Part shown: positions 36,239 to 47,765 of the stretch, one piece after another
Numbering within the stretch: the stretch's first letter is position 1
How the letters are laid out: every line of letters begins with the position of its first letter
From: Aspidapion aeneum
Lineage: Eukaryota > Arthropoda > Insecta > Coleoptera > Brentidae
Direction of reading: 5' to 3'
Assembly (NCBI GenBank): GCA_963576565.1
Contig: OY755038.1
Location: 12,973,756 to 13,037,755, forward strand
Length of the DNA stretch: 64,000 nucleotides
Made by a program: the position numbers and the translations under genes
Notes under the pieces: model-generated
The model's database searches: none
Told to the model about the DNA's origin: nothing
Seen by the model: the letters and a program-made list of their open reading frames with translations, nothing else

Positions 36239-36449
36239 ATTCTGAGCAGCCTCTCTCTCTGTCAGAAATACATGACTCAGCGTTTAGGGATCTTAGTCCA
36301 CCGGGTAAAAATAACAAGGATATTAATATTATCAGTGTAGAAACGTTTTCGAATAATACCTTTATCTCTAATAAACAAATTTTAAATGAAAGTTTATTAT
36401 CAGTTGGTGCGGAATCTCCCATTCCTCTTGAATCAAATAAAGAAAATTT

Positions 36450-39134
36450 TTGTCAGGTTTTAGAGAAGGCAGAACTAACATAAATAGCTCAAAAAATATT
36501 TCAATTTTTTATCAAAACTGTAGAGGCGTTAAGACTAAATTACAAGAATTAAAACTTGCTTTTTTGAATAATGAGTACGATATAATTGCACTCACTGAAA
36601 CCTGGCTAAATGATAGTATCTATACTTCTGAGTTTTGTGTTAAGGATAGAATATCTTTTAGAAAGGATAGGAATAGAATTCTAACAGGAAAGTCGCAGGG
36701 TGGGGGAGTATTTTTGGCATTCAAGGACAGCTTTAACGTTTCAGAAATTAAAATATTTGAGGACATTGAAGAAGCAATGTGTGTTCAGATCAAACTACAT
36801 AATAACCGTGTCTTATTTGTAGTGTTAGTGTATATTGTACCTGATAGTCCATTAGATGTTTATGAAAAATTTTATGAAAAAATTGAATATAATCTTGCCG
36901 GCAAATCCAACTCAGAATACATTGTCATTGGGGACTTTAATATACCGAGTTTTGTAATTCAACAATCCAATAATCAGATTGTGAACAGTATTAGAGAATT
37001 TCTTGCTTTTAACAATTTGACACAGTTTAATGAAATTAAAAATAATAACTATGTTTTGTTGGATCTTGTTATCGCTTCTTTTGACAATGTTACAGTTGAC
37101 GGAGTTGATGGAGACTCGCTTCTACCGCTTGATTGGAATCATCCATGTCTTGGTATTAATATGTTAACGAAAGAGCCCATCAAAGTTTGTAATTTGGTTC
37201 CTACTACAAAATTCAACTTTAAAAAAGCCAACTTCACCTTAATGTACGAACTTTTTAGGTGCCAGGAGTGGGAAATCCTGTCCAGCTTTTCGGAGGTGAA
37301 TTCTGCAATTGAGTACTTTTACACAGTAATTAACATTATTTTTCAAGAATGTGTCCCTATATCTACACAAAAGGGCAAAAAATATCCTGTATGGTATAAT
37401 AAAGAAATTATCTCTTTGTTAAAAGAAAAGTACAAATGTTTATTAAAATATAGAAAACTCAATTCTATGTTTTGGCGAACCAAATTTAACAATCTTAGAA
37501 CACTTATCAAAACCAAAATTAGGGAGGCACATTCCAGGTATCTTTCTGACGTTCAAAATAGTCTTAAATCCAATCCGAAGCTTTTCTGGTCTTTTTTGAA
37601 GTCTTTAAAGGATAGTAGTGAAATTCTGGATGAAATGGTATTTGAGGATGAGATTGTCTCGGGAACACAGAACGTCACCAATAGTTTCGCTGCATATTTT
37701 AAATCTGTTTTTATAGATGATGTTGACAACAATGTAGTAATCCCATCTAAAAATATGATGTATTTTTGCAATCAGGATATTTCTCAAACTGATATCATAG
37801 ATGCGATAAAAAAGATTAAGCCCAATAAAGCTATCGGTCCTGATGGTGTTCCGGCATATATATTGAAAGGTTGTTCAGAGTTCCTCGTTCCTCCTCTTAA
37901 AATTTTATTTAACTTAATGATAAAAACATCTGTTTTTCCTGACAAATGGAAGCTCAGCAAGGTTATACCGATACACAAGAGTGGATCCAGACAAGATATA
38001 AAAAACTACCGCCCCATAACAATTGTTTGTGCTATATCCAAGATATTTGAGGTTATTATCTTTGAGAAACTGTTTAGAGAGGTATCTAATAAAATATCAC
38101 CAAGTCAGCATGGTTTTCTGCCTAAGAAATCTACTTTTAGTAATTTGGCTGTGTTCTCACAGTTCATACACAATACATTTAATAGAAAATCCCAGGTTGA
38201 CGTAATATATACAGACTTAGAAAAGGCGTTTGATAAAGTAAAACATAATGTTATAATTGAAGCTTTAACTAAAATGAATGTGTCTGGCTATCTTGTTAAT
38301 CTAATTCAGTCTTATCTTACTGGTAAGAGATATCAATATATTGAGTTAAAGGGGTGTAAATCCATTCTCTACAAAAGTACTTCTGGAGTGCCGCAGGGTT
38401 CAAATCTTGGACCACTTTTGTTTATTGTGGCTTTCAATGGTGTCTTGGGTGAGACTGGGAGATCATGTGGGCTGGCATTTGCAGATGATTTCAAATTATT
38501 TATTGAGGTTCTGAATGTAGATGATTGTGAATCACTGCAGAGCGACCTTCAAAATATGGCTAACTGGTGTTCGCAAAATTCTTTTAACCTTAATTTAACA
38601 AAATGTAGTTGTATGTCCTTCTCTCTTAACAGGAACATTGTTGACTACAATTATAGTCTTAATGGTGTAGACCTCATGAGAGTTTCTTCTCAAAAAGACT
38701 TAGGTGTTATTTTTGATGCTAGCTTATCTTTTTCAGAACATATATTGTCAAAAATTAAAAGTGCTCAAAGAGTTGCTGGGTTTATCTCAAGGAATACGAG
38801 AAACTTTGATGTAGAAGTGAGTCTCCATTTGTTTGACAGTCTGGTCTTGCCGATTTTGGAATATGGCTCCATTATCTGGTCTCCTCAATATAACGTATGG
38901 GTAAATATAATTGAAAGTGTCCAAAGAAAATTCCTAAAAAATATGTATTATAAAAAATTTAAAGTTTATCCTAAACAGGGATGTGATAATAAATATCTTT
39001 TGGGCTTATTCAACAGATTATCTCTTGAGAAAAGAAGAGTAAAAATATTACTATGTACTATGTTTAGAATTTTAAAAGACCAGATAAATTGTCTAGAAAT
39101 TCTCTCTCAATTATCCGCTAACGAATCTATATAA
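36450..39134 (+). CDS. CR1-like ORF2: APE endonuclease and reverse transcriptase
   Basis: About 890 codons. The APE-type endonuclease is at roughly residues 15-240, with the motifs YQNCRG, LTETWLN, GGGVFLAF and GDFN; the terminal SDH motif is seen as WNHP. RT motifs follow: NYRPITIV, DLEKAFDKV, SGVPQGSNLGPLLF, the catalytic FADD, and KDLGVIFD. No ATG lies before the endonuclease, so the start is unclear. It may rely on overlap with the end of ORF1 (ORF1-frame codons stop at 36483). The frame ends at 39134, but the usual C-terminal block (TSPIYKMCTLFN) is open in another frame to a stop at 39253-39255. This indicates a frameshift near 39110-39125, so the copy is probably inactive. Confidence 0.88.
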   Translation: MSGFREGRTNINSSKNISIFYQNCRGVKTKLQELKLAFLNNEYDIIALTETWLNDSIYTSEFCVKDRISFRKDRNRILTGKSQGGGVFLAFKDSFNVSEIKIFEDIEEAMCVQIKLHNNRVLFVVLVYIVPDSPLDVYEKFYEKIEYNLAGKSNSEYIVIGDFNIPSFVIQQSNNQIVNSIREFLAFNNLTQFNEIKNNNYVLLDLVIASFDNVTVDGVDGDSLLPLDWNHPCLGINMLTKEPIKVCNLVPTTKFNFKKANFTLMYELFRCQEWEILSSFSEVNSAIEYFYTVINIIFQECVPISTQKGKKYPVWYNKEIISLLKEKYKCLLKYRKLNSMFWRTKFNNLRTLIKTKIREAHSRYLSDVQNSLKSNPKLFWSFLKSLKDSSEILDEMVFEDEIVSGTQNVTNSFAAYFKSVFIDDVDNNVVIPSKNMMYFCNQDISQTDIIDAIKKIKPNKAIGPDGVPAYILKGCSEFLVPPLKILFNLMIKTSVFPDKWKLSKVIPIHKSGSRQDIKNYRPITIVCAISKIFEVIIFEKLFREVSNKISPSQHGFLPKKSTFSNLAVFSQFIHNTFNRKSQVDVIYTDLEKAFDKVKHNVIIEALTKMNVSGYLVNLIQSYLTGKRYQYIELKGCKSILYKSTSGVPQGSNLGPLLFIVAFNGVLGETGRSCGLAFADDFKLFIEVLNVDDCESLQSDLQNMANWCSQNSFNLNLTKCSCMSFSLNRNIVDYNYSLNGVDLMRVSSQKDLGVIFDASLSFSEHILSKIKSAQRVAGFISRNTRNFDVEVSLHLFDSLVLPILEYGSIIWSPQYNVWVNIIESVQRKFLKNMYYKKFKVYPKQGCDNKYLLGLFNRLSLEKRRVKILLCTMFRILKDQINCLEILSQLSANESI

Positions 39135-39984
39135 AACCTCTCCTATTTATAAGATGTGCACTCTATTCAATACATATGCATGTGATATCGATATTGACAC
39201 AATCAATTTAAAAGAATTTAAAAAACTAATACATCATAGGCTTAGCGTAAGCTAGATTTAGCTAAATCATCGTTCTATCGCGGATGGGCGACTTAATTGA
39301 CTTAATTAACTTAATTACCTAGATCGTTGTCTTTTTGTTCTTCCGTTGCGTTTTTTTTTATGATCATGTTTTCTTTTATGACTGTTGGTGCGGTTTTCTT
39401 GGTTTTATAGGTTTTAAAAGTGTATATGTTACGATTATTTGTATTTTACTTTAATGTTTGTATTTATTTTATTGTTATACTTATTTTTATTTTACTGACA
39501 TACTTTGCAATCTATAGTCATACTTTTTTTGTGTTTTTTTTTATTGTTTTATCCTGTTTTTTATCGTTTTTATATTTTTCTGATCTTTTTGTTAAGTATA
39601 TTTATTTTATTGACTTTATTCTAAAATTTAAATTTTTATTATTTTTATAATTTAAATTTTTATTATTGCTCTATTTGATTTTTTAATCCTATTTTTATAA
39701 TCAAATTTCATGTAATAGTTGTTTATCAACATTATTTATTGCTGACATTTTGATTTGATAATTATTATTATTTTGGTTGGAATTGGTTCGTCCATTGGTT
39801 GACACACACCTTTTTTTCTGTTGGTCCATCATAGTTACTTATGATAACCTGGTTTATAACTGTGTGGAGGAGGGCAGGATGTGCTTGTCTGATGGGTGGA
39901 CCAATTCCAACCTTTAGAATTAAGCTACAGTATCTGTAATTGGCGCTGGCTGTAGATGCTGTTTTTTCAAATAAATAAATAAAT

Positions 39985-40540
39985 AAATAAATATTTCCCT
40001 AAACTACCATCACGAAAAGCCTTTAACATGATTCTTGCAGAAGCTTCTAAATGTGGCCTAATCACGTATTGATTCAACTGATCTCTAATTCTAAAAACTT
40101 TGTTGTGTTGTTTACTAATTTGCGCCAACACTTCTAAAATATCACAAGGTTCTGGTAATTTAAAATATTTAACAAATTCAAAATGATTGTGATAATTTAA
40201 CCAAAATAGCAAATAATCAGCAATGGTTGTTTCGCCCACCAAACGGTCTTCAATGGTAGCAGACAATGCTAGTTTTAAATCTATTTCTATGTCCGTTATA
40301 TTGGGCGTTTGAATACCTGGTGTATCCAAATTAAATACTTTTTACACATTTTTATTTTGTGTAAGACACTTCTGGTGATACTAGGTTTTGCACCAACATC
40401 TGAAGCACTGCCCTGGTGCAAATATCTAACTTACGGCATTTGCAAGAGAAAATTCCCCAAATATTGGGAAAACCTATGAATAAAATGTTTAAATCTTCTT
40501 CATTTCACATACTTATTTCTGGCTTAAAAAAATGTTTAAA
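39985..40540 (-). pseudogene. MTG1 exon-2 fragment, copy nearest the gene
   Basis: A truncated duplicate of the 3' half of MTG1 exon 2. The C-terminal part (DTPG onward, through the IRDQLNQYVIRP block) is still readable from about 40329 to 39988. It differs from the gene by a one-codon deletion in PCDNILE and scattered substitutions, and is frameshifted near the G2 region. It breaks off just after the P-loop block and runs into a copy of the MTG1 3' flank. Its own last codons and 3' flank were separated from it by the CR1-like insertion at 34782-39991. Confidence 0.85.
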
Positions 40541-40608
40541 AATTCCTTAATTGATTTAAAATTGACATTGAAACAAATAATTAGTTTTTCTACTACATTT
40601 ATTTAAAA

Positions 40609-43510
40609 TTAAAACAAGTTTTCATCTAAACAATATTTCCCTAAACTACCATCACGAAAAGCCTTTAACATGATTCTTGCAGAAGCTTCTAAATGTGGCC
40701 TAATTACGTATTGATTCAACTGATCTCTAATCCTAAAAACTTTGTTGTATTGTTTACTAATTTGCGCTAAAACTTCTAAAATATTATCACAAGGTTCTGC
40801 TAATTTAAAATATTCAACATATTCAAAATGTTTGTGATAATTTAGCCAAAACAGCAAATAATCTGCAATGATTGTTTCGCCCACCAAATGGTCTTCAATA
40901 GTAGCACACAATGCCAGTTTCAAACCCATTTCTATGTCCGTTATATTTGGCGTTAAAATACCTGGTGTATCCAACATATAAATTAAAGGTTTTTCACACA
41001 TTTTGATTTTGTGTAAGACACTTCTGGTGATACCAGGTTTTGCACCAACATCTGAAGCTTTACCCTTGTGCAAATTTCTAACTCTTAAGGCATTTACAAG
41101 GGAGGATTTCCCAACATTTGGAACACCTATGATCATTATGTTTAAATCTTCTTCATTTGTTCGGTTATATCTATCAGACTCATTTATTAATTTCTGAGTT
41201 AAAGGAAAAAGTTTTTTAACACCTTCACACTGCTGATTTTTGCAGTTTGTGAACAAAATATGTTCAAAATCTGAGGAGAGTTTGTTTCGTATTTTGGACC
41301 GCAAGTTCTTCTCAATAAGATCTGACTTGTTGAGGACTAGAATGTGAGGTTTGACCCCACTGATAGTATATTTAAAGTCTGGGTTTCTGCCTAAAATTTT
41401 AAAATAATATAACACCCTGTTATCTGTGTATGATTTTAAACAAAATACTTTCATATAAACATAGATCCGCAAACGCGTCGTTACCGATCTACAGCGTGTT
41501 AAATTTGTTATCTCCATTTCTTTTTTGTGGTGTGCTACTAGGTACCTAAAAATATGTGTGTGGTATTTTTACCACATTTTTATTAAATATGCAAAAATCA
41601 ACAAAAGGCCTTAATTTACTGTGACCATGTTTTGAAAACACCTGTTCTTTCATGCACAATCAAACGACCAATGGCCGATCCGTCTCTTTCTTGGTACAAA
41701 GCTGCCAACATAACTATTTAATACCATACATCAAGAAAATGGGCATGAAATTATGAAGCCACATTTTTGTACTAAAAATTGTTACACAATAAAGTGCTCT
41801 ATAAAATTTCAATAAATGGATCTTGATAGAATTTTGTATAGTTTTATAGGAAATAACAACACATCAGAAAATAGGTTTAGGAAAAACGTCTTTTGGAAAG
41901 AAAAATATGAGACATAGTAAAACTTAAAAAGATCAATTTGTCACACCACACATTCCATGACATTTTCTTTAAAATTAATTTTTATGTTTTGTATAGTTAT
42001 AGCTACAACTACTATAGTCCTTACCATAGGCAGTTACACTTTCATGACTAGATATAAACATATTGTTTAACCTAAAGTATATTAAAAAAATATGGATTCA
42101 TTAAATATAAACTGCCACTGTCTTTGGATGAAAAGATGCTGGCTGTATATTGACAAAAAAAGGAACAGATGAAAACAACTTAAGGACATGCCATTTTTTA
42201 GATTTTTGGTTTGTGCATTATGCATATGATAATAAAGAGGTTGGAAATGTCACCAAAGTTTAACTGCCTTCTATTTTAAAAATATGTCATACATACCTCT
42301 ATCTATGGCAATAAAAACAGAAGAAAAAGCAAGTAAAATATTTTTTTTTCTTGATACCAATATTATGGACAATAAAACTACAAGAGAAAAAAGTGTTTGT
42401 AAATAAACCAGAAAGATTACCTTGTATTTTACAACCTACAAGAGGTGCACTGGAAAAAGTTAAAGGGGTGAAAGCAAACATGAGGAGACAGTGGCATATA
42501 TAGAAAAGTTTCGGGGTGGGGCCGAGACAGTTTTGGGGGGGCCCGAGACTGCATGAGGCTGTATTTTATGTTATTTTATGTTTGTATTTATAAAATATGT
42601 GGAAAATATCCAGAAAAACCTTAGCTTCGGGGGGGGGGGGGATCCTTACACTTAAATTCAAGCTAAATATCTCGAAAACTGCAGGCTACCTAGACATAAA
42701 GAAAAAACTAGTATGAAACCTCTGCAGATTATTAACAAACCTTTTGAGAACCTATGTTTATAGTATTACCCTAGTTTGACCATATAGACCCTGTATATAC
42801 AAAAGTTAGTTTAAATATAGCACTAGACTATGTTGCAGTATTACTTTTCTGTAAAGTATACAATAAATCAGATGCCGAAGTTATTTATGAATAATTTGGT
42901 GCCCTTGGTGGTTCGATAGGTACTTATATCTATACTAAGGTCACTCATCGTCAAGCAAGCTTCACAGGTAGCGAAGCCTAACTCTGATTTTCTATTTTTT
43001 GGTTGTAATTTTTTCCTCAGTTTCACATTGGCGGCACGTTGTTATTTTAAAAATGTGGTTTTAACACAGTCTAAAGATCTATTTAACAATGATACAGTTT
43101 CAAGATAGTTTGCAGCATAACTTTTTAATTCTAATTACACAAATATATATAGTTTAGGTACCTTCATACTGTGTAAAACAACATCTTCAAAATAAAACAG
43201 AACCGCCAATGCAAAACTGAGGAATACATGTCAAAAATAATAACCAAAAAATAGAAACCCTGACGTTAGCTTCACTTCCTATAAAGCTTGCCTTTACGAT
43301 GAGTGTCCTTAATCTATACCCCTTCTTTATCTATTTACCTGAAATGGGGATCCTAGCATCATGAACCTCAATTACACAATCTACCGACTTAAGTGTCTGC
43401 TGCATTTGCTTGAGACCTTTGCTCATGTGTCCTGGAAACCACCTCACCACGTCCTTGTCTATGGACTTGAACACACTTCTAAAGCTGTCTTTTGCTAGTT
43501 TTTGAGCCAT
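40609..43510 (-). CDS. MTG1: MTG1, mitochondrial ribosome-associated GTPase 1, 2 coding exons
   Basis: Coding exons on the minus strand are 43510-43339 and 41390-40609, joined in phase 1 (TCAG/gtaaat ... ttttag/GCAGAAAC). The product is 317 aa; human MTG1 is 334 aa. It is a circularly permuted YlqF/YawG-type GTPase. Reading N to C: the family block RWFPGHMSKGL (residues 23-33), EVHDARIP, G4 NKSD (78-81), G1 P-loop GVPNVGKSS (146-154), G2 Thr179 in PGIT, and G3 DTPG (198-201). The family assists assembly of the large mitoribosomal subunit at the matrix side of the inner membrane. The N-terminus MAQKLAKDSFRSVFKS is basic and amphipathic, as in a targeting peptide. An upstream in-frame GTG gives a longer frame, but the ATG at 43510 is the better start. 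The intron (41391-43338) holds a G-run repeat. Truncated copies of exon 2 lie downstream, from 30120 to 40540. Confidence 0.93.
42485..42655. repeat. G-run repeat in MTG1 intron 1
   Basis: ggggtggggccgag ... tatgtggaaaatat ... gcttcggggggg. The same order (ggggcccgag, cgtggaaaatatgt, gtttggggg) recurs at 25300-25440, so this is a dispersed family with homopolymer G blocks. Confidence 0.5.
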
Positions 43511-43688
43511 TAGTAATTTTTTAAAGAAAAATTTATACACATTTCATCAGCTGATCAATAAAAATAAACCGACCTAACCTAACTTTTATGAAAAACTCCG
43601 GTCGTAGTACAGGAGCCAACCATTATTTTTTTTTCATTGTTTATAATATCTTTTTTCGTTCTAGCAATTTTGACAATTATTGATTCTA

Positions 43689-43806
43689 TACTCCATTTCA
43701 TAATTTTTGAGATAACTTTTTGACAGTTAGTAGCTGTTTACCATAACAAATAGCATAGGCCAACGAAAAAAAGTTGTCAAAAGTTGTCTCAAAAATACTG
43801 ATATGT
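43689..43806. mobile_element. 122-bp TA-flanked MITE family, copy 2
   Basis: Same order and arms as 172-293 (actccatttcataattt ... ctcaaaaatactgatatg), somewhat diverged, located 180 bp upstream of the MTG1 start codon. Confidence 0.75.
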
Positions 43807-43934
43807 ACTGTATGCGTTAAATATACAGGATAACCCATTTCTAACCGGCATGATAAAGTTTTTTCCTCATACCTACCGTTAATATCTTAAAAGAGATGAA
43901 GAATATAAACCAAATTCATGTTATACCTTATTAT

Positions 43935-44487
43935 GATGAGCATGAAGTTAGCGAAGCACCCATCGCAGATCGAATCGTGACTAGGTGGATAATTTGCCGT
44001 TAATTAGTCGTGAATTAGTTGTGGAAAAATTAATATTGTCGCTCTTATTTTTGACCCTTTTTTTGGGTGCTTCAAAACGGTCAAAAATAAGAGCGACAAA
44101 ATTAATTTTTCTACAACTAATTCACGACTAATTAGCGGCAAATTATCCACCATATTCGATTTTGATAAAAGCCATTTTTACGAAGGTGCTTCGCTAACTT
44201 CATACGAAGTTAGCGAAGCACCCAAAAAAGGGTAAAAAATAAGAGCGACAAAATTAATTTTTCCACAACTAATTTACGACTAATTAACGGCAAATTATCC
44301 ACCTAGTAGCGATTCGATTTGCGATGGGTGCCAAAATATGAAGTTAGCGAAGCACCCAAAAAAACGGTCAAAAATAAGAGCGACAAAATTAATTTTTCCA
44401 CAACTAATTCACGACTAATTAACGGCAAATTATCCACCTAGTCACTATTCGATCTGCGATGGGTGCTTCGCTAACTTCATGCTCATC
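43935..44487. mobile_element. Modular foldback element with 7-bp target duplication
   Basis: Four ~110-bp modules in both orientations, each carrying gaagttagcgaagcaccc and ggcaaattatccacc. The outer ends gatgagcatgaagttagc are inverted copies. The flanks ttattat (43928-43934 and 44488-44494) are direct repeats. Confidence 0.75.
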
Positions 44488-44494
44488 TTATTAT

Positions 44495-45399
44495 GAGCTA
44501 CCATAAATTTTGAACGTGCGATACCTTAAGTACAGCTGTACAGATTATTTAAAAAAATTAACACGAAATGAATTTACAAAATGTTTTTAATTAATAGAGA
44601 ACAACAACAATTTAACAATTAATATTCTAGACTAGTCCCTTATTTAAAGTCATAATAAAAATATTTATTACAAATATCCTGATTCTTTAAGTTTACAAGA
44701 GGTTATGAAAATAATGTAGATACCTATATATCATACAAGGTGTTAGATAAAGAAATGTCAATATGATGTCTGTATGTCTTTGTTTATAACGCTTGACAAA
44801 CAAAGATGTATATAAAAATACTGTCAGTAATACTGATCGTGTGAGGGCCGCTTTAGGAGTTATGTATTTGATTTTAAGACAAATAATACACCAATAACGG
44901 ACAAAAGTGGTACGAAACTGTTCTCACGAGGTTTATATGCAATTTTTCGAAGTTATCTTTTTTTTTCGAGTTTTTCTTTTTGTTTGGGTTTTTAGTTTTT
45001 TATGCATGACACGGCTTAGTCTTGTTCAAATAAGTCTCGTGAGCCTAGTAAACGTGTGCATTTATATTTAAATCACACGGAAATTGTAATTAAAATTTGA
45101 CTAAAACAAAGGATCATTCTTAACGAAAAGTTACTAAAAATGTTTTCCTCTTTTAATTGATTTCAATATAATAAATATATAATATTTGTAAAACACCCTG
45201 TATAAACATTTTACTAACCATCCAACAATATATTTCTCGAAAATGACATAGGTGAACAATTCTGTTCGTTTTTTGTATCATATACACACCATACTGGCAA
45301 CACTGCGAAAACAAGCGAATAAAAAAAATTAAAACATTTAAAAATTTATCTGAAGCCTGTTCCAAAATCCGGCTGTTTGCTGCTTATGTAAAAAGGCAA
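44495..45399. other. Non-coding stretch, nothing recognised
   Basis: AT-rich. Only an isolated acaccctgtataaac word (45193), a likely MITE end without a partner. Confidence 0.4.
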
Positions 45400-45690
45400 T
45401 AGGGACTTATTGCAATAGAGACTTATTGCAAAAAAGCCAGGCTTGTGCCTGGCACTATTCTGACAGTTTCGCATTATAAGAACAGCTGCCTTCTTTCAAA
45501 ATTAGGCCTTTGTATATTATAAGAGCCGGAATTAATAGTGCCGCCATTATTAATGGAAAATAAACGACTGGATATATAAATTCGACTTTGATATTTCAAT
45601 TTTGAAAGATCAACTGTCAATTTTCAATGGAAAACTGTCAGAATAGTGCCCAAAACTATTATTGCCTGGCTTTATTGCAATAAGTCCCTA
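45400..45690. mobile_element. 291-bp inverted-repeat MITE
   Basis: tagggacttattgcaat and attgcaataagtcccta at the ends. Inner arms agccaggc.../...gcctggct and gcactattctgacagtt/aactgtcagaatagtgc continue the hairpin. Confidence 0.7.
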
Positions 45691-46176
45691 ATAAAGAAAT
45701 AATTTTATCTAACAGTGTTGCCGTCTTGGGGTGAATGGGGAAACTAAAACACCTAAAAAAACCTAATTACTAATTTATGTAAAATTAACTAGAAAAGTTC
45801 AATCACAAACATTTGTGCATCAAAATATTTTTGACTAATTTGTGATGTATGTACGCAGTAAGATCCCCGTGAACACCACGTGTATATAATAACGGTCCGT
45901 ATACACCAAAGTGCTTCGCGAATGCTCCTCTAGCGCTCCGTATGTGCGCCGCTCGCCCAATTCGTTTCAACGAACTTTCTACGATCCACGGAAAAACATC
46001 AAACACGCATTGAAATGAAATATCGACAACAAACTGCCGATGCGGTCCCAAAGGATCTGCGAACACCGCAGCCAAAGATAAAGACCGGCCATGGCGCGTT
46101 ATAAGCAAGTCGGAGGTCACGTGATCTTAGGAGTTCCAGGATTCTTATTGTATTGCTTAATATATTATCTGTTTTT

Positions 46177-46211
46177 ACCTTAGAGTAATAAAATTTTTAT
46201 TACTCTAAGGT
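46177..46211. repeat. Perfect palindrome with accttagagtaa arms
   Basis: Arms accttagagtaataaaa and their inverse meet with almost no loop. It sits inside the P-element-like transposon, next to its left inverted repeat, and shares its arm word with the palindrome at 28252. Confidence 0.7.
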
Positions 46212-46639
46212 TTTTACACAATTTAAATAAATTGACAAAAATTTTAAAAAATATTTTGCTGATGTATGTGTTTATTATAGACTCGATTATAGATAAAAGA
46301 ACTGAATCTATAAAATAAAAAATTATATAAAATTTGCACTCTAATATCTTCGGGTATATTAGGTACATAATATCGTTAGTTACTTCAAATCTATACAAGT
46401 CTTTTAAAATTGGACATAACAAACCTAAGCTTTAAGTTTTTTAATTTTTCTTTGAGTGTCATCATCTTTGTCTGTGTTCTTATTCAAAGATTTATTAGCA
46501 GACACTAAATCATTATGCTTTTTAATAATATTATTTAAAAAAACTACATGTCCTTAAACTAATTTTTTCAAGATTTGACAATAGTTTTTCTCTACAAAAA
46601 CACTCGCTAGAGTTATCTAAAGAAATTTTTTTAATATAA

Positions 46640-47251
46640 AACATTTCACAATAATTTATTAAAAAGAAACAAGTGATTTTGTGAATAAGTGAGATGGTTA
46701 TCACGTTCAATAAACTGAATGTATTGGTCGTCAATAATTTTTTGAAAAATTACCACACAAACAAAGTTTAATATATATTTCATCAATGTGTAAGTTAACT
46801 ACCAACTCATGTTGTTTTAAAAGCTGTATTTTACTTTTTAAATATTGCACACTACCGGAGACATTACTATCTGTTAGCGATATTTTACAAATCAGTCTTT
46901 TAATATTGCGAGGGTGCAGAAGACATATTACCTTAGTTTTGTAAATTGACGTGTATGCACTGGATGACTGGATAAACAAAGATGAAGCCAACATTAAAGT
47001 GTATCCACAATATCTTCGATTCTCAGGTGACCTTTTCAAGAGACCTAATTGTTCAATTAAACACATTTTTCACTCTCACTATCGAAAATGTCACTAAGGA
47101 TGTCTATTAGTTGATCAATCTTATCTTTTACCACTTCTTTCCCGTTTGCAACTTTCATTTCAATAAACTGCATTAGCTTTTCAAGTGTATCGGTGCTGTT
47201 CAAAAATAAAACTCCAACTTTTTTTGGCAGTTTGTTTTTTGGTATGGACAC
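46640..47251 (-). pseudogene. Broken P/THAP9-type transposase body
   Basis: Two overlapping frames (47251-47057 and 47066-46731) and a short piece (about 46730-46640) give transposase-like text. LLKRSPENRRYCGYTLMLA matches the R-R-Y-S/P block after the coiled coil. IDEIYIKLCLCG resembles the D-E-x-x-I-K motif containing the first catalytic Asp. DDQYIQFIERDNH resembles a fragment near the C-terminus. The jump between the last two implies a large internal deletion. It is a defective copy. Confidence 0.6.
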
Positions 47252-47540
47252 ATTGTTAACATTTACAAAAAATGACAGATTTCCCTCAACAACTAGAGAT
47301 GCTAACAGGATTGTTGTTCAAAAATGTCATCAGGCAACCGACAAAATTCAATTTTTGTTTATTTTAGTATTAAAACAATAAAATTTTGAAATGTCCTCAA
47401 TATTTGATAAAACTTTTGATTTCTTATGAGCTTAAAGTGTTTCAAGACTTCCTTGTATTGCAGTTTCCAGGTGTTGCCTCTCGACATCAGCTAATCGAAC
47501 AGTAGATACAGGTTGTCTACTTAGGTATTTCGGAACATTT

Positions 47541-47765
47541 TCAACACTCTCCATTTACAACACACTTATCAAACCAAATAACCTGCTCGTTAGGAAAATG
47601 TTTGATGCAAACTTGTGGACGTTTTAAGATACTTAAATCATTAGAAATTTTTCGCAACCAAATTTTATGCATTTGTTTATCCACTGGCAAATTAAAAGTT
47701 GACACATATTCGGTTTCAGTTTTATAGTTAGACCGACAACCAACAACACTACACGTTCGCGGCAT
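47541..47765 (-). pseudogene. THAP-domain exon of a P-element transposase
   Basis: From the ATG at 47765 the frame reads MPRTCSVVGCRSNY, W, then QVCIKHF, giving the C2CH zinc-binding residues of a THAP domain, the DNA-binding domain of P-element transposases and THAP9. It stops 75 codons later at CVVNGEC. The rest of the transposase lies further along the minus strand in broken frames. A longer in-frame start at 47816 exists, but MPRTC is the usual family start. Confidence 0.75.

Larger units (their letters stand above)
34782..39991 (+). mobile_element. CR1-like non-LTR retrotransposon, 5'-truncated, inside an MTG1 fragment
   Basis: A 5.2-kb element with an ORF1, an endonuclease-RT ORF2, an 850-nt 3' UTR and an (AAAT)n tail at 39970-39991. 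It interrupts MTG1 exon-2 homology: flanking sequence ends at ttttcatccaaacaatat on the left and resumes with atttccctaaactacc on the right. A target duplication of up to 5 nt (aatat) is possible but overlaps the tail. ORF1 begins almost at the junction and inside a coiled coil, so the 5' end is probably missing. ORF2 is frameshifted near its end. The esterase-like ORF1 plus APE/RT layout fits the CR1/L2 group. Confidence 0.88.

Noticed and set aside
39420..39650. Hydrophobic 76-codon frame after ORF2
   Set aside because: Phe/Ile/Tyr-rich because the CR1-like 3' UTR is T-rich here; no start context and no homology recognised.
45803..46120. 105-codon minus-strand frame
   Set aside because: Sits in the left inverted repeat of the P-like element and has no domain; the matching right repeat does not keep the same frame.
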